Assembly (NCBI GenBank): GCA_963837775.1
Contig: CAWIOX010000032.1
Location: 71,261 to 135,260, forward strand
DNA length: 64,000 nucleotides
DNA from: CAWIOX01 sp963837775
Lineage (GTDB): Bacteria > Pseudomonadota > Gammaproteobacteria > Burkholderiales > Burkholderiaceae_D
Direction: 5' to 3'
Positions 55,006 through 64,000 of this stretch are shown here, piece by piece (position 1 is the first letter of the stretch; each line of letters begins with the position of its first letter). The position numbers and the translations under genes are program-made. The notes beneath the pieces are model-generated. The model saw only the letters and a list, made by a program, of their open reading frames with translations. It did not search any database and was not told the DNA's origin.

Positions 55006-57759
55006 TTACGCCAGTTTCCCGTGGCACTGCTTGAACTTCTTGCCGCTGCCGCAAGGGCAAGGATCGTTGCGTCCGGCTTTGAACTCCTGATTCTGAGCCG
55101 ATCCAGAGGCAATGGCAGTCGGCGCCAGCAACTCCTCCGGCGCCGCATTGGCATCGAAGTCGGCATGCTGGTAATGCACATTCTCGACATGCGATTGCGA
55201 CAATTCTTCCTCTGCTGCATCGATTTCCTCGCGCGACTGGATCTTGACCGTCATCACGATCTTGACCACATCATCCCGGATCATGTCGAGCATCTGACCG
55301 AACAATTCAAACGCTTCGCGCTTGTATTCCTGCTTCGGATTTTTCTGCGCATAGCCGCGCAGATGGATACCCTGACGCAGATGATCGAGCGCCGCCAGAT
55401 GTTCGCGCCAGTGCGAATCGACGCTTTGCAGCATCACGCTGCGCTCGAAACCGGCAAACGATTCCTTGCCGACGATCTCGATCTTGGCTTGATAAGCATC
55501 GTCGGCCGCCTTCAGCACGCGCTGCAGCAGATCGTCTTCAGTCAGGTTCGGCTCCGCCGTCAGCAACTGTGCCAAGGACAGATCCAGCTGCCACTCATTG
55601 GCCAGGATCGCATCCAGCGACTTGATGTCCCATTGTTCTTCCAGCGACTCTTCCGGCACGTAAGTGCGGAACAATTCGGTAAACACGCCATGGCGCAGGG
55701 AGGCGATCAACTCCGACACGTCTTGCGACTCCAGCAATTCATTGCGCTGCTGGTAAATCACTTTGCGCTGGTCATTGGCCACATCGTCGTATTCGAGCAA
55801 CTGCTTGCGGATGTCGAAGTTGCGTGCTTCCACCTTGCGCTGGGCGGATTCGATCGAACGCGACACGATGCCGGCCTCGATCGGCTCGCCTTCCGGCATC
55901 TTCAGGCGATCCATGATGGCGCGCACGCGGTCGCCGGCAAAGATGCGCAGCAAGGCGTCGTCCAGCGACAGATAGAAACGCGACGAACCCGGGTCGCCCT
56001 GACGACCGGAGCGGCCGCGCAACTGGTTGTCGACCCGGCGCGACTCATGGCGCTCGGTACCGATGATGTGCAGGCCGCCGGCTGCAACGACCTGTTCATG
56101 CAGCGCCTGCCAGCCGTCGCGCAACTGGTGCGCCCTGGCTTGCTTTTCCGCATCGGACAAGGCGTCATCGGCCTCGGCCATCTGGATCTGTTTCTCGACG
56201 TTGCCGCCCAACACGATATCGGTACCGCGACCGGCCATATTGGTCGCAATCGTGATCGCTTCCGGGCTGCCGGCCTGGGCAATGATTTCCGCCTCGCGCG
56301 CATGCTGCTTCGCATTGAGCACGTTGTGCGGCAGCTTGGCTTGGTCGAGAATGCCCGACAACAATTCGGAGTTTTCAATCGAGGTGGTGCCGACCAGCAC
56401 CGGCTGGCCGCGCTGGTAGCAATCCTGGATATCGACCAGCATCGCCTGATACTTTTCCTGCGCGGTCTTGTAGACCTGATCCTGGCGATCCTTGCGCTGA
56501 TTCGGCTTGTTCTGCGGAATCACCACGGTTTCCAGTCCGTAAATTTCCTGGAACTCGTAGGCTTCGGTATCGGCAGTGCCGGTCATGCCGGACAGCTTGC
56601 CGTACATGCGGAAGTAATTCTGGAACGTGATCGACGCCAGCGTCTGGTTCTCGTTCTGGATCTTGACGCCTTCCTTGGCTTCGACCGCCTGGTGCAAGCC
56701 ATCCGACCAGCGCCGTCCGGTCATCAGGCGGCCGGTGAATTCATCGACGATCACGACTTCATTGTTCTGCACCACATAATGCTGATCCTTGAAGAACAAG
56801 GCATGCGCGCGCAGCGCTGCGTACAGATGGTGCACCAGCGTGATGTGGGTGGCGTCATACAGCGAGCCGCCTTCGGCCAGCAGGCCCATTTCGGTCAGGA
56901 TCTGCTCGGCCCTCTCATGTCCGGCTTCGGTCAGCAAGACCTGATGCGACTTCTCGTCCTTGGTGTAATCGCCCGGCACCTCGACCTTGCCTTTGCCGTC
57001 CGGCGTTTCTTCACCGATCTGCAAGGTCAGCAGCATCGGCACTTCATTCATTTTGTAATACAGGTCGGTGTGGTTTTCAGCCTGGCCGGAGATGATCAGC
57101 GGCGTGCGCGCCTCATCGATCAGGATCGAATCGACCTCATCGACGATCGCGAAATTCAGGCTGCGCTGCACCCGGTCAGCGGCTTCGAACACCATGTTGT
57201 CGCGCAGATAATCGAAACCGAATTCATTGTTGGTGCCGTAGGTGATGTCCGAATTGTAGGCGACCTGCTTGTCGTCGTGCTCCATCTGCGACAGGTTCAC
57301 GCCGGTAGTCAGGCCGAGCCAGCCATACAGGCGCCCCATCCCTTCCGCATCGCGCTGCGCCAGGTAATCATTGACGGTCACCACGTGCACGCCGTTGCCG
57401 GGCAGCGCATTCAGATAGGCGGCCAGCGTCGCCATCAGGGTCTTGCCTTCGCCGGTTCCCATTTCAGCGATTTTTCCGTAATGCAATACCATGCCGCCGA
57501 TTAGCTGCACGTCGAAATGGCGCATCTTCAGCACCCGCTTGCTGGCCTCGCGGCACACAGCGAACGCCTCAGGCAGCAGATCGTCGAGTTTTTCGCCATT
57601 CGCGATACGCTGCTTGAAAGCCGGTGTCATCGCTTGCAACTCGGCGTCGGAAAGCGCTTCCATCTTCGGCTCAAGCGCATTGATCACTTGCACGGTCTTT
57701 TTGTATTGCTTGAGCAGTCGCTGATTGCGGCTACCGAAAATCTGGGTCAGTAATGACAT
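55006..57759 (-). CDS. secA: Protein translocase ATPase SecA
   Basis: Motor of the Sec export pathway. The 917-residue protein has DEAD motor motifs (GEGKTLMATLAAY, DEVDSILIDEARTPLIISG), the second motor domain (VGTTSIENSE, ATNMAGRGTDIVLGG, GRSGRQGDPGSSRFYLSLDD), scaffold regions and the C-terminal zinc motif CPCGSGKKFKQCHGKLA that binds SecB. It has no frame break over 2.75 kb, in contrast to other regions. Its start lies near 57759. Confidence 0.97.
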   Translation of the reverse strand: MSLLTQIFGSRNQRLLKQYKKTVQVINALEPKMEALSDAELQAMTPAFKQRIANGEKLDDLLPEAFAVCREASKRVLKMRHFDVQLIGGMVLHYGKIAEMGTGEGKTLMATLAAYLNALPGNGVHVVTVNDYLAQRDAEGMGRLYGWLGLTTGVNLSQMEHDDKQVAYNSDITYGTNNEFGFDYLRDNMVFEAADRVQRSLNFAIVDEVDSILIDEARTPLIISGQAENHTDLYYKMNEVPMLLTLQIGEETPDGKGKVEVPGDYTKDEKSHQVLLTEAGHERAEQILTEMGLLAEGGSLYDATHITLVHHLYAALRAHALFFKDQHYVVQNNEVVIVDEFTGRLMTGRRWSDGLHQAVEAKEGVKIQNENQTLASITFQNYFRMYGKLSGMTGTADTEAYEFQEIYGLETVVIPQNKPNQRKDRQDQVYKTAQEKYQAMLVDIQDCYQRGQPVLVGTTSIENSELLSGILDQAKLPHNVLNAKQHAREAEIIAQAGSPEAITIATNMAGRGTDIVLGGNVEKQIQMAEADDALSDAEKQARAHQLRDGWQALHEQVVAAGGLHIIGTERHESRRVDNQLRGRSGRQGDPGSSRFYLSLDDALLRIFAGDRVRAIMDRLKMPEGEPIEAGIVSRSIESAQRKVEARNFDIRKQLLEYDDVANDQRKVIYQQRNELLESQDVSELIASLRHGVFTELFRTYVPEESLEEQWDIKSLDAILANEWQLDLSLAQLLTAEPNLTEDDLLQRVLKAADDAYQAKIEIVGKESFAGFERSVMLQSVDSHWREHLAALDHLRQGIHLRGYAQKNPKQEYKREAFELFGQMLDMIRDDVVKIVMTVKIQSREEIDAAEEELSQSHVENVHYQHADFDANAAPEELLAPTAIASGSAQNQEFKAGRNDPCPCGSGKKFKQCHGKLA

Positions 57760-57952
57760 ACTCGAATTCTAGAAAAGGCGCCGGGAAAAAGACTCGATGC
57801 GTATTGCGCAAACAACGCAAGGAGCCGGACTATGGCAAAAAAAGTAAATTTTATCATGCGACCCATGCCAGATTGGGGTAACACAGAGGTAAACAAGGCT
57901 CAAGTGACGTCATTGCGCAGATAGTGACGCATGCAGCAGAGAGCCGTGTATT

Positions 57953-58915
57953 TTATTTGTTCATCAGAGCGGCCATTTTTGCCTGGTCGGCACCGGCCAG
58001 CAAGAACTTGTTCGGATCTTGCGGCACGCCTTTGACGCGCACCTCGAAATGCAGATGGGCCCCGGTCGAACGCCCGGTCGAGCCGATATCCGCCACATGC
58101 TCGGCACGCCCGACGATATCGCCTACCTTCACCAGCAATCTGGACGCATGCGCGTAACGGGTGATGATGCCATTGCCATGGTCGATCTCCAGCATATTAC
58201 CGAACTGATAATGAAACTCCGCTGCGATCACGACGCCGCCCGCGGCCGCGACGATCGGCGTACCGCGCGGCGCCGGGAAATCGATGCCCTCGTGAAAAGT
58301 GCTGCGGCCGGTAAACGGATCGAAACGCATGCCAAAACCCGAAGCCACGTAATTCACGTTGACCGGCTGAATCGTCGGCAACAACTTCGACTTGATCTTG
58401 TCCGTCATCAGCGTGGTTTCGACCACGTTCATGTAATCGGTGCGATGCTCGATATCTTGCGCCAGCGCGTCCAGCAGTTTCTGGAACTCGGTCAGACTCA
58501 AATCTGGTGCGTCCGGTCCGGCCTGCAGAAAGGGCGCGGCGCCACCGCGGCCGGGACGCTCCCTGAAGTTGAATGCTTCCGGCTTCACGCCGGCCAAACC
58601 CTGCACCCGCTCGCCCAGCGCATCCAGCCGCACCAGTTGCGCCTGCATTTCACCCAGCTTGCTCGCCATCACGGCCAGATTTTCCTTCAGATAGCGGTCT
58701 TTATTGCCGCTCTCTGGCGGCGCCGCAGTACCGAGCAGGTCACGCAGGAAAGGGGATTGGATATCGGCCGCAAAGCGCAGCGTCAACCCATGCAGCATGA
58801 GCGCCCCCGCCATCACCAATGCCAGCATGGCCAGCAGCAGCCACGCCAGATGCCGGTGTGTCAGCGTGATGGATTTGGCCTGCGTGAAACGGGGGTGCAA
58901 CAGAATTATTTGCAT
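57953..58915 (-). CDS. M23-family metallopeptidase, membrane-anchored
   Basis: A 320-residue peptidoglycan endopeptidase-like protein with an N-terminal membrane helix (residues 22-48), a coiled-coil-like periplasmic stretch and a C-terminal LytM/M23 domain: zinc ligands in FHEGIDFPAPRGTP and GAHLHFEVRVKG. These proteins cleave wall crosslinks or activate amidases. It lies between secA and DUF721, its usual place in Burkholderiales. Confidence 0.9.
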   Translation of the reverse strand: MQIILLHPRFTQAKSITLTHRHLAWLLLAMLALVMAGALMLHGLTLRFAADIQSPFLRDLLGTAAPPESGNKDRYLKENLAVMASKLGEMQAQLVRLDALGERVQGLAGVKPEAFNFRERPGRGGAAPFLQAGPDAPDLSLTEFQKLLDALAQDIEHRTDYMNVVETTLMTDKIKSKLLPTIQPVNVNYVASGFGMRFDPFTGRSTFHEGIDFPAPRGTPIVAAAGGVVIAAEFHYQFGNMLEIDHGNGIITRYAHASRLLVKVGDIVGRAEHVADIGSTGRSTGAHLHFEVRVKGVPQDPNKFLLAGADQAKMAALMNK

Positions 58916-58966
58916 CTCGACTCCTCTGGCTCAACCATCCTGCAGCAGGTGTGATAAGGTTCAAAG

Positions 58967-59470
58967 ATGATGCGAACACCCTCTTACACCCCTTACCAAC
59001 GCAGTACTCGCCCGACCAAATCGCCCCTCAGCGCAACCGGCGCGGCCGATTTTCTGCGTGCAAACGACAAGATGGCAGCCATCATGCCGGCGGTCATGCG
59101 CATGGCTGCCTTGCAAAAAGATTGTGCCGAGACACTGCCTGCGATGTTCGAAGCCTGCGCCATCCTGCAATTTGAATCCGGCCAACTGGTGCTGTCGACG
59201 CCGAATGCGGCAATCGCAGCAAAACTGAAGCAGCAGCTACCGAAACTGCAGGACGCTTTACAGCAGCGAGGATGGCAGGTTAACGCAATACGGCTCAAAG
59301 TGCAAGTGACGAAAATCCTTGAAAAATCAATCCCTTGCAAGCAACTGACGCTGCCGCAACAGGCGATGTCCGCACTCGCGGTACTGGCCGACACGCTGGA
59401 AACTTCGCCCCGCAATGAAGCGCTGAAAGCCGCCATCAAGGCCATGGTGCAACGTCATCGCGACGGCTGA
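58967..59470 (+). CDS. DUF721/DciA-like protein
   Basis: A 167-residue protein with the DUF721 domain (residues 50-110, CAILQFESGQLVLSTPNAAI). DciA proteins load the replicative helicase in bacteria that lack DnaC, so a role in replication start is plausible; the family link is seen, the role is inferred. It is divergent from the M23 gene by 51 bases. Confidence 0.82.
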   Translation: MMRTPSYTPYQRSTRPTKSPLSATGAADFLRANDKMAAIMPAVMRMAALQKDCAETLPAMFEACAILQFESGQLVLSTPNAAIAAKLKQQLPKLQDALQQRGWQVNAIRLKVQVTKILEKSIPCKQLTLPQQAMSALAVLADTLETSPRNEALKAAIKAMVQRHRDG

Positions 59471-59523
59471 CAAGCGCTGAAAGCCAGCCAATGAGAAAAT
59501 CTGGCACTCAAATATACCCCTAT

Positions 59524-59591
59524 CGAGTATATTTTAATGCCCTTTAAAATCAAGCGGCAGGCCATGCATTTTGATTGATACCCCCCAACAA
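59524..59591 (+). repeat. Dispersed GGGAGTAT-type intergenic element, copy 7
   Basis: On the plus strand: left end GAGTATATTTTAATGCC (59525-59541), a core with AAGCGGC, right end GATTGATACCCCCCAACAA (59572 onward). A palindromic AAATATAC/GTATATTT overlaps its left side from 59510. It lies between the DUF721 and lpxC 3' ends. Confidence 0.6.
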
Positions 59592-59616
59592 ATTCCGCCC
59601 ATCTAACTTTTCAGTA

Positions 59617-59641
59617 TAAAAAAACCCGCTCGAAAGCGGGT
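59617..59641 (-). terminator. Intrinsic terminator after lpxC
   Basis: On the minus strand ACCCGCTTTCGAGCGGGT forms a hairpin followed by seven T, about 27 bases after the lpxC stop. Confidence 0.92.
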
Positions 59642-59667
59642 CGCGGTACATTCCCGGTGGTGCTGCC

Positions 59668-60603
59668 TCAGTTCCGCGCCCATTCCTGGCGTGCTTGGTC
59701 GGCATAAGCGCGCGGCGCGGATTCCAGCGTATCGAAACTGACGATTTCATACGCGTCCGGTTGTGCCAGCAACACCCGCAGCAACTGGTTGTTCAAGCCA
59801 TGTCCGGACTTGTGCGCGGTATAACTGGCCAGCAACGGATGTCCGACCAGATACAAATCGCCGATCGCATCCAGTATCTTGTGACGCACGAATTCGTCGT
59901 CATAGCGCAGGCCGTCCTTGTTCAGGATCCGGTATTCATCCATCACGATCGCATTTTCCAGCGACCCACCGCGCGCCAGACCCAGGCCGCGCAGCGTCTC
60001 GACATCCTGCATGAAGCCGAAGGTGCGCGCACGCGCCACATCCTTGACGTAGGAAACCTGGCTGAAATCGACTTCTGCGCGCTGGCTGGTGCCATCTACC
60101 GCCGGGTGATTGAATTCAATGAAAAAATTCAATTTGAAGCCGTCGAACGGATCTAGTCGCGCCCATTTCTCGGCAGCGCCCTGGCCTTCGCGGATTTCGA
60201 CTGATTTTTTTACCCGGATAAATTTTTTCGCGGCATTCTGTTCTTGCAATCCAGCTTGTTGCAACAGATACACGAATGAGGATGCCGAGCCATCCATGAT
60301 CGGGATTTCTTCTGCACTGACATCGATATACAGGTTATCGATCCCCAGTCCGGCACAGGCCGACATCAGATGCTCTACCGTGGAGACCCTGGCGCCATCT
60401 TTGATCAGCGTCGATGCCATGCGGGTATCCCCGACACTGGCGGCAGAAACCGGAAAATCCACGACCGGATTCAAATCGACGCGGCGAAATACGATCCCGG
60501 TATCCGGCGCGGCAGGCCGCAAGGTCAGTTCAACTTTTGTGCCGGAGTGAAGTCCGACACCAATTGTCTTGACGAGATTTTTGACGGTTCTTTGTTTCAG
60601 CAT
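59668..60603 (-). CDS. lpxC: UDP-3-O-acyl-GlcNAc deacetylase LpxC
   Basis: Committed zinc-dependent step of lipid A synthesis. From ATG 60603 (MLKQRTVKNLVKTIG) the protein is 311 residues. Zinc ligands are in VSTVEHLMSA and FVRHKILDAIGDL, and the catalytic His region is TAHKSGHGLNN. The gene follows the ftsZ-peroxiredoxin pair, normal for this group. Confidence 0.96.
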   Translation of the reverse strand: MLKQRTVKNLVKTIGVGLHSGTKVELTLRPAAPDTGIVFRRVDLNPVVDFPVSAASVGDTRMASTLIKDGARVSTVEHLMSACAGLGIDNLYIDVSAEEIPIMDGSASSFVYLLQQAGLQEQNAAKKFIRVKKSVEIREGQGAAEKWARLDPFDGFKLNFFIEFNHPAVDGTSQRAEVDFSQVSYVKDVARARTFGFMQDVETLRGLGLARGGSLENAIVMDEYRILNKDGLRYDDEFVRHKILDAIGDLYLVGHPLLASYTAHKSGHGLNNQLLRVLLAQPDAYEIVSFDTLESAPRAYADQARQEWARN

Positions 60604-60728
60604 ACTGGCATTATAACTACCAACCGGACAGTCAGTAATCGCTTGAGCGGGCATTGTGGGACAAAAACGACGCCCAGCCGCCGTCACCACCAGTCAATGC
60701 ATGCAGCCTGATTGCCTCGGAAAATGAA

Positions 60729-60751
60729 AAACGGCGCCTGAAGCGCCGTTT
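60729..60751. terminator. Bidirectional-looking intrinsic terminator before lpxC
   Basis: ACGGCGC and GCGCCGT pair across a five-base loop with AAAA and TTTTT on the two sides. On the minus strand it lies 18 bases after the peroxiredoxin stop. Confidence 0.9.
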
Positions 60752-60768
60752 TTCATTCAAACAATGGC

Positions 60769-61275
60769 TTAGCCCAACTGTGCCAGCAAAGTTTCCGCGT
60801 TCGACACTTCGAATGCGCCGCCTTGTTCAACATTGAGTTGCGTCACAACGCCATCCTCGACCAGCATCGAATAACGCTGGGAACGGGTGCCCATGCCGAA
60901 TTTGGAGAAATCAGCATCCAGGCCAAGCGCCTTGCTGTAAGCGGCATTGCCGTCTGCCATCATGCGCACCACGCCGGTCGCTTTCTGATCGCGGCCCCAG
61001 GCTCCCATCACGAATGCGTCGTTGACCGAGATGCACCAGATTTCATCTACGCCCTTGGCCTTGAGCTCAGCAGCATGCTTGACATAGCCTGGCACATGTT
61101 GTGCCGAGCAGGTCGGTGTGTAAGCACCAGGCAGGCCGAAAATCGCGATTTTTTTCCCTTTTGCCAAGTCGCTCACATTGAATGTATTTGGGCCAAGCGC
61201 ACAGCCTTCTGTTGCCGATTCGATGAATTCTGCCAATGCGCCTTCAGGCAAACGGTCGCCGATTTTAATAGTCAT
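60769..61275 (-). CDS. Peroxiredoxin (Prx5-like)
   Basis: A 168-residue thiol peroxidase with the peroxidatic cysteine in GLPGAYTPTCSAQHVPGY and the conserved Arg region MGTRSQRYSM. It matches the Prx5/AhpE-like group of atypical 2-Cys or 1-Cys enzymes that reduce hydrogen peroxide and alkyl peroxides with a thiol donor. Found between ftsZ and lpxC in Burkholderiales. Confidence 0.93.
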   Translation of the reverse strand: MTIKIGDRLPEGALAEFIESATEGCALGPNTFNVSDLAKGKKIAIFGLPGAYTPTCSAQHVPGYVKHAAELKAKGVDEIWCISVNDAFVMGAWGRDQKATGVVRMMADGNAAYSKALGLDADFSKFGMGTRSQRYSMLVEDGVVTQLNVEQGGAFEVSNAETLLAQLG

Positions 61276-61302
61276 GCTGGACTCCTATGAATGTGTTCTG
61301 GA

Positions 61303-61335
61303 ATGAAAAACGCCGCGCAAACCTTAGCGCGGCGT
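61303..61335 (-). terminator. Intrinsic terminator after ftsZ
   Basis: On the minus strand ACGCCGCGC (61335-61327) pairs perfectly with GCGCGGCGT (61318-61310) across an eight-base loop and is followed by TTTTT. It lies about 100 bases after the ftsZ stop and likely ends the dcw-cluster transcript. Confidence 0.9.
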
Positions 61336-61437
61336 GCAGACTGCAGTATGCCTGAGTCTGTTTTTTTCTGCAGAAGAGCGAACTCTATTCCAAGTGACTA
61401 ACAGGCCGGCAACTAGATGCCAGCCATGCCAGCAAAC

Positions 61438-62631
61438 TCAGTCCGCTTGCTTGCGCAGGAAAGCAGGGATGTCGTAAGTTTCCATCCCGTTCTTCTCCAA
61501 CGCGCGCACAGTCTCTGATGCGGACTGGCTGCGCCATACGGCTGGCGTCTTGAGGCTATCAAACGACGGTGTTGATGCCATGCCATGCTGCATCGAACCA
61601 GCGGCAGACGTTGCGCCCATCATCGGCTCGTTGTGCGTTCCGGTACGCAACATAGGCGTCTGCACCAACTGCATCGCTTTCTTGGCACGACCGAGACCGG
61701 TTGCAACGACTGTCACACGAATGTCATCGCCCATTGCGTCATCATAGGCAATACCCTGGGCAATCGATGCGTCGGGAGCAGCAAAGGCACGCACTGCAGC
61801 CATGACTTCCTTGATTTCCTTACCCTTGAGACCGCGGCTGGCAGTGACATTAACCAGTACGCCACGGGCACCGGACAAATCGATACCATCCAGTAAAGGC
61901 GAAGCGACGGCTTGTTCTGCTGCAATACGCGCACGATCTATGCCAGAGGCGGTTGCCGTACCCATCATCGCCTTGCCCTGCTCGCCCATGATGGTCTTGA
62001 CGTCATTGAAATCGACGTTGATATGACCCGGCACATTGATGATCTCGGCAATCCCCGCGACGGCATTGTTGAGCACGTCATCGGCGTGTTGCAGCCATTC
62101 GATCATGCTGTCATCTTCGTAAATTTCTTCCAGCTTTGCGTTCAGGATGATGATCAGCGAATCGACATGCTGGGACAAGGCATCGAGCCCATCATCAGCG
62201 ATATCCATGCACTTTTGCCCCTCATACGAAAATGGCTTGGAGACCACCGCGACCGTCAGCGCCCCTAGTTCTTTCGCAATTTGAGCAACGATAGGCGCCG
62301 CACCGGTACCGGTGCCACCACCCATGCCTGCCGCAATGAAGACCATGTGCGCGCCGCGCAATGCATCTTCGATACGGGCACGCGACTCTTCCGCCAATTG
62401 GCGCCCGACTTCTGGCTTCATGCCGGCACCCAGTCCGGTCTCGCCAATCTGGATCACGTTATGCGCCTTGGATTGCAAAAGCGCCTGTGCATCGGTATTG
62501 GCGCAAATGAACTCGACCCCGGACACGCCTTTATTGATCATGTGCTGGACTGCATTACCACCCGCACCACCGACGCCGACAACCTTGATCACAGTACCTT
62601 GCGTAGCATGATCGACCATATCAAATTCCAT
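61438..62631 (-). CDS. ftsZ: Cell division GTPase FtsZ
   Basis: Tubulin-like protein forming the Z-ring. The 397-residue protein has the tubulin signature GGGTGTGAAP, the T7-loop region NVDFNDVKTIM and the conserved C-terminal peptide YDIPAFLRKQAD that binds FtsA and ZipA. No frame break. It lies 134 bases downstream of ftsA. Confidence 0.98.
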   Translation of the reverse strand: MEFDMVDHATQGTVIKVVGVGGAGGNAVQHMINKGVSGVEFICANTDAQALLQSKAHNVIQIGETGLGAGMKPEVGRQLAEESRARIEDALRGAHMVFIAAGMGGGTGTGAAPIVAQIAKELGALTVAVVSKPFSYEGQKCMDIADDGLDALSQHVDSLIIILNAKLEEIYEDDSMIEWLQHADDVLNNAVAGIAEIINVPGHINVDFNDVKTIMGEQGKAMMGTATASGIDRARIAAEQAVASPLLDGIDLSGARGVLVNVTASRGLKGKEIKEVMAAVRAFAAPDASIAQGIAYDDAMGDDIRVTVVATGLGRAKKAMQLVQTPMLRTGTHNEPMMGATSAAGSMQHGMASTPSFDSLKTPAVWRSQSASETVRALEKNGMETYDIPAFLRKQAD

Positions 62632-62765
62632 GATGCTCCCCTATATCAGTGTGCAGTTATCAGTCGGGAGTCATCATGCAGAATGATGACTGGCGATTGA
62701 TAACTATCATTTAAACAAAATATCACGTTGCGCTGCAAGATCAAAACAAAACCATTGTCAAACCA

Positions 62766-63996
62766 TCAAAAATTACCTAAAAACCATTCTTTCATGCGCT
62801 GCCAGACTGCCTTGACCGTACCATCCTGTTGCGTGACGACATGGCCGCGGTGATACTGCCTTTTTGCCTCCAACAATAAACCGAGAACAGTTGAATAACG
62901 CGGGCTACGCACCACGTCGGCGAGCTGCCCGTTATAGACAGGAATACCCATGCGCGTCGGCTTCAGGAAAATATCTTCCGCCAGCTCCACCATGCCGGGA
63001 ATCATGCCTGATCCACCGGTAATCACGATGCCGCTTGACAGCACTTCCTCATAGCCCGACTCACGCACAACTTGATGCACCAGAGCGAACAGTTCCTCAA
63101 CCCGTGGTTCGATAACGGCGGCCAGAGCCTGCCGTGACAAGGTGCGCGGACTGCGATCGCCCAATCCGGGCACTTCCAGCGTCTCGCCCGGATCTGCCAA
63201 CGCCTGCTTGGCAACGCCATAGCGCAATTTGATTTCTTCGGCATCCGGTGTCGGTGTGCGCAAGGCCATCGCAATATCGCTGGTAATCTGATCACCGGCG
63301 ATCGGTATCACCGAGGTGTGACGAATCGCGCCTTCAGTGAAAATCGCGACATCGGTGGTACCGCCGCCGATATCGATCAACACTACGCCCAACTCTTTCT
63401 CATCGGCGGTCAGCACCGCATCGGCGGAAGCCATCGGCTGCAATATCAGGTCGGACACTTCAAGTCCGCAGCGCCGGATGCACTTGACGATGTTCTGCAC
63501 TGCAGATACCGCGCCGGTCACGATATGCACCTTGACTTCCAGCCGGATGCCGCTCATGCCGATCGGTTCGCGCACGTCTTCCTGATTATCGACGATGAAC
63601 TCCTGCGGCACGGTATGCAACAACTGCTGATCGGTCGGAATATTGACTGCTTTAGCGGTCTCAATGGCACGCGAAACATCAGTTGCAGTGACTTCCTTAT
63701 CCTTGATTGCCACCATCCTCTGGAATTGAAACTGCGGATATGGTTGCCGGCGATGCCAGCATAAACATTTCTTATTTTGCAGTCGGCCATCAATTCAGCC
63801 TCTTCCAACGCGCGCTGGATCGACTCGACGGTCGCCTCGATATTGACGACAACCCCTTTTTTCAAGCCTTTGGACTCATGCTGCCCAGGCCGATAACTTC
63901 ATGCCGGCCTTCCGGCATTACCTCGGCTACAATAGCCACAACCTTGGATGTGCCGATATCAAGCCCGACGATCAGATTTTTTGCGTCTTTTGTCAT
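62766..63996 (-). CDS. ftsA: Cell division protein FtsA (two frameshifts)
   Basis: Actin-like protein tethering FtsZ to the membrane. From ATG 63996 it reads MTKDAKNLIVGLDIGTSKVV; near 63883 one C is missing (GLGSMS versus GLGQHESKGL) and near 63715 one base is missing (NSRGWW versus NSRGMVAIKDKE). The second actin motif IDIGGGTTDVAIF and the C-terminal amphipathic end WQRMKEWFLGNF are intact. Restored length is 410 residues. The start lies only four bases from the window edge. Confidence 0.95.
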
Positions 63997-64000
63997 GTCG

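Noticed and set aside
55021..57504. 827-codon open frame on the plus strand opposite secA
   Set aside because: It is an antisense shadow of secA: no family resemblance, His/Arg/Gln-rich composition typical of the reverse of a GC-rich coding frame, and secA is fully supported.

Overview
The window is a stretch of core chromosome from a betaproteobacterium, most likely order Burkholderiales, family Oxalobacteraceae (Herminiimonas/Janthinobacterium-like). This rests on gene order and protein family content: ftsA-ftsZ-peroxiredoxin-lpxC-DUF721-M23-secA-argJ; rplU-rpmA-obgE-proB and rppH-proS around ispB; pilB-pilC-pilD-coaE-zapD-yacG; and accB-accC-prmA-DUF3426. No phage, insertion sequence, CRISPR array or plasmid function was seen.

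Layout. 1-5.4 kb: a heme-motif diguanylate cyclase cut by the window edge, an atypical Nramp-family transporter, a DUF4337 membrane protein and CorA. 5.6-13.4 kb (minus): DUF4124 protein, mtgA, aroE, a TonB-like protein, an RNB exoribonuclease, then ubiC-YqiA-mpl with overlapping start/stop codons. 13.6-20.8 kb (plus): a nucleotidyltransferase-like protein, a TlpA thioredoxin, aroQ, accB-accC, prmA, DUF3426, a PfkB sugar kinase and a small lipoprotein. 20.8-28.4 kb (minus): yggU/yggT pair, a lysine/alanine-rich histone H1-like protein made of 117-bp tandem repeats, nrdB, nrdA with two NrdR-type boxes upstream, ampD. 28.4-32.6 kb (minus): ccsA-PP0621-pilS-pilR. 32.9-34.8 kb (plus): ffh and a SWIB-domain protein. 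34.9-41.9 kb: lytic transglycosylase, proS, rppH, a CNP1-like protein, proB, obgE, rpmA, rplU with a clear sigma-70 promoter. 42.3-50.8 kb (plus): ispB, tRNA-Pro(CGG), a HlyC/CorC-type protein, pilBCD, coaE, zapD, yacG, an isoprenylcysteine-methyltransferase-like protein. 50.8-64 kb: mutT, a DUF815 ATPase, argJ, a LysR regulator, secA, an M23 peptidase, DciA-like DUF721, lpxC, peroxiredoxin, ftsZ, ftsA.

Two things stand out. First, a family of short (about 70-75 nt) intergenic elements recurs at least five times, with two more divergent copies. Each has a GGGAGTAT-like left end, usually a central GTGCGGG-like core, and a complementary ATACTCCC-like right end often followed by GTTTTT. I do not recognise it as a named family. 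Second, many housekeeping genes carry one or more apparent single-base frameshifts (more than 35 in all), concentrated at 38.7-48.7 kb, while other regions are clean. Most occur in essential genes and often come as compensating pairs, so I read them as sequence errors rather than gene decay, and I give each gene its full reconstructed span.

Functionally the window joins cell-envelope synthesis and division (ftsA, ftsZ, lpxC, mtgA, mpl, ampD, M23, lytic transglycosylase), type IV pilus assembly and its two-component control (pilBCD, pilSR), fatty-acid and quinone precursors (accBC, ubiC, ispB), protein export (secA, ffh) and DNA precursor supply (nrdAB, mutT).
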